Part shown: one piece after another, positions 15,425-17,010 of the stretch | How the letters are laid out: each line of letters opens with the position of its first letter | Position numbering within the stretch: the first letter of the stretch is position 1 | NCBI GenBank assembly: GCA_026770585.1 | Contig: MU646891.1 | Span: 54,135-71,144 of the forward strand | Length of the DNA stretch: 17,010 bases | DNA from: Baffinella frigidus | Taxonomy: Eukaryota > Cryptophyceae > Cryptomonadales > Baffinellaceae | Direction of reading: 5' to 3' | The notes under the pieces: generated by a model | What the model was told of the DNA's origin: nothing | Seen by the model: only the letters and a program-made list of their open reading frames with translations | Database searches by the model: none | Translations under genes and position numbers: made by a program

Positions 15425-15482
15425 GGGAGCATGGGTATCTCTCCCCTTGGCGGGAGCTCGAAGAACCTCAAGGACCTAAAGG
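15425..15482 (+). repeat. Family B copy 6, abutting the zinc-finger gene
   Basis: GGGAGCTCGAAGAACCTCAAGGACCTAAAGG (15452-15482) is the 3' part and tail of family B; a weaker match (GGGAGCATGG) starts near 15425. The tail ends 22 bp before the ATG at 15505, and its CWELEEP-type frame (here WRELEEPQGPK) is continuous with that ATG. Confidence 0.75.
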
Positions 15483-15504
15483 CGGCCGAAAAGAACAAGA
15501 GACG

Positions 15505-15969
15505 ATGGTCGGACGCAAGCGGGAGAGGGAAGAACCAGGGGCATCTGCCGATGAATCGAGCGACGGATCGGATCGGGTGAGCAAGAGGGGGCGGGCGGGG
15601 CTGGCCGTATGCGTATCTTTGAGTGCACCATCTGCGGCCAGGCCTGCGCGAGCTCCAGCAAAGTGACGGAACACATGCGTACCCATTCCGGCGACCGCCC
15701 CTACCCCTGCACAACCTGCGGCCACGCCTTCACGCAGTCCGGCAACCTGGCGAGACACATGCGCACCCATTCTGGCGACCGCCCCTACCCATGCTGGGCC
15801 ATGCACCACCTGCGGTCAGGCCTTCTTGCAGTCCGGCTACCTGACGAGACTCATGCGCACCCATTCTGACGAGCGCCCCTACCCATACACCACCTGCGGC
15901 AAGGCCTTCTCGACCTCTGGCGGCCTGGCGAGGCACTGTAGAAAGCTGCATGCTCTCAACGAGGAGTGA
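15505..15969 (+). pseudogene. C2H2 zinc-finger protein, frame-broken
   Basis: From ATG 15505 the frame encodes a charged, basic-acidic N-terminus (VGRKREREEPGASADESSDG, then SKRGRAGLA) resembling a nuclear-localisation and acidic segment. The fingers are in another frame beginning at 15609. Finger 1 is C6-x2-C9-x12-H22-x3-H26; finger 2 is C34-x2-C37-x12-H50-x3-H54, joined by THSGDRPYPC linkers. A 10-bp insertion (TGGGCCATGC, 15795-15804, partly duplicating adjacent CCATGC) shifts the frame in finger 3. Beyond it, finger 3 has Leu for its first His, and finger 4 has Tyr for its first Cys, then ends KLHALNEE and TGA (15967-15969). C2H2 proteins bind DNA or RNA. Two frame breaks and two lost ligands suggest a decaying gene; a small intron could explain the first break (GGTGAGCAAG follows the acidic part), but not the second. 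Confidence 0.7.
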
Positions 15970-16953
15970 TAGTAAGTTGGTTTTGTGAGCCAGGCCTTGA
16001 CCTGCGACCACCATGGTGGGTTCCAGAAACGTGCAATTCACAATTGTTAACTGGGGAGAACTGGGGAGATGGTCATTCCTGCCGCGGGGGGCTTTGTTCT
16101 GAAAACAGCTAGCATGACGCTGACTAGTGAGGTCTTTCACGTTCTAGGCTGCTCAAAACGAACGGGGAAAGATTTGGTTTCGGAGTTGATTTCGAGAGTA
16201 ACATTAAACAAAAACGGTACCTCAAAACCATGTTCCTGCATGGTTTTCTATCTAGGGACACTTCTCGCACCAAGGTGAGTGAGGTACCTCACTAACTGGT
16301 GGAAAGCTCACTCACCAGTGAGAAAGATGCCCCCCCCCTGCCTGGACCATCTCAGCGCCGCAGGGTCCTACGATGGGGGGTTGTCTTGCGACCACGGTAC
16401 ATGGGTACTTTGTCGATGAGAAACGATTCTGACAAGAATGAAACGGTTACGGGAACCCAGAAGTCGAGAACCCGCACCAGATTTGGGGCGTGCGTGTTCT
16501 TGATCCAGTTTATTTTCCGATGTCTTTTACAAGTGATTTTACCGCGGCCGAATCGTCTCTTAAGGAAACGATTGACTAGAAACGATCGGAAAACAACCCT
16601 TTAAAATTTCGCGTTCAGTCAACCCTCAGGTACTAATTTAAGAACACAGACACCGCCCGAGGCTCGACCACGGGTGTTGTTATCACTGTAGCCCGGATAC
16701 CCCTCTACCCTTCCAGCACGGTGGTTTGAAGTCGAGCACGCGCCGCGACCTGCAGTCATATTCACAGCAGAATCCCAGGAGGAGGTGTTGTCCTTTAATC
16801 GAGGAACCCCTGTGCTGTCCCCTATCCTCCTCTGCGCGCCACCAAGGCGCGCAGCAGAGACGCTTCTGCCGAGACCTTCCACCGAAGGGCTACGTGTCCG
16901 GCCATGGTGGGATCGCATCAATCCTAAAGTTGACCGTTCACATCACTCAACTA
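15970..16953. other. No recognisable gene; solo transposon ends and hairpins
   Basis: AGTGAGGTACCTCACT near 16275-16291 is a perfect 16-bp palindrome resembling two family A ends joined head to head. AAAACCATG-TTCCTG-CATGGTTTT (16224-16247) is a perfect hairpin. AATCGAGGAACCCCTGT near 16797-16813 is a decayed family A end without a partner. ATTAAA at 16203-16208 could serve the zinc-finger locus as a weak poly(A) signal. Confidence 0.4.
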
Positions 16954-17010
16954 GAGGCTCGCGACCTGGTCCGTGACCGAGGCTCGCAACCTGTCTGGCC
17001 GAGGCTCACA
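16954..17010 (+). repeat. 22-25-bp GAGGCTCG tandem array running off the edge
   Basis: Units begin GAGGCTC at 16954, 16979 and 17001 (25 and 22 bp apart). The CGCAACCTGTCTGGCC body matches the unit at 811-832. The array probably continues beyond the window. Confidence 0.7.

Overview
The window looks like nuclear DNA of a eukaryote, most likely a protist or alga with plant-type telomeres. The signs are a 0.93-kb array of degenerate TTTAGGG-like repeats, C2H2 zinc fingers, an ankyrin-repeat remnant, GT-AG splice signals with an AATAAA poly(A) signal, many ~100-135-bp inverted-repeat elements, several minisatellites and two very long G/C homopolymers. Nothing bacterial (operons, RBS, dense ORFs) is visible. 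I cannot name the organism; the telomere motif is shared by plants, green algae, stramenopiles and others.

Most of the window is repeats. I use these names throughout. Family A: TIR elements beginning CAGGGGTACC and flanked by TA (3193-3324, 10107-10223, 13342-13462, with decayed copies at 1895-1981 and 13869-13994 and solo ends elsewhere). Family S: TIR TCCCTTAAGTGACC flanked by TA, two ~97% identical copies in opposite orientation (877-976 and 9257-9357). Family L: AAAATGGGGTAGTTAGG TIR flanked by TA (4401-4529). Family B: a retroposon-like repeat ending in AACCTAAAGGACCTAAAG (587-662, 1748-1839 minus, 3512-3599 minus, 8152-8222, 9886-10056 with a 12-bp candidate target-site duplication, 15425-15482). 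Two more TIR elements at 7486-7591 and 7696-7798 share an internal core.

Layout: 1-54 poly-G; 55-4.5 kb repeats with an acidic C-terminal exon remnant on the minus strand (1310-1405); 4.7-5.3 kb a GC-rich minus-strand ORF with two SHOCT-like motifs; 5.5-7.2 kb an 87-bp perfect duplication flanking 17-bp and 19-bp minisatellites; 7.5-8.1 kb TIR elements and a possible non-LTR reverse-transcriptase relic; 8.7-9.1 kb a pyrimidine/poly-C tract running into a 71-bp satellite built from pieces of families A and B; 9.2-10.2 kb nested elements; 10.7-11.7 kb telomere-like array with an internal long hairpin; 11.85-12.0 kb ankyrin relic; 13.3-14.0 kb family A elements; 14.2-14.75 kb the 3' end of a spliced minus-strand gene; 15.4-16.0 kb a plus-strand C2H2 zinc-finger gene broken by frameshifts.

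The genes do not form a pathway. The clearest genic parts are the zinc-finger locus and the spliced minus-strand gene, arranged head to head. The most informative result is a paralogous empty site at 3126-3370, which fixes the family A boundaries and its TA target duplication.
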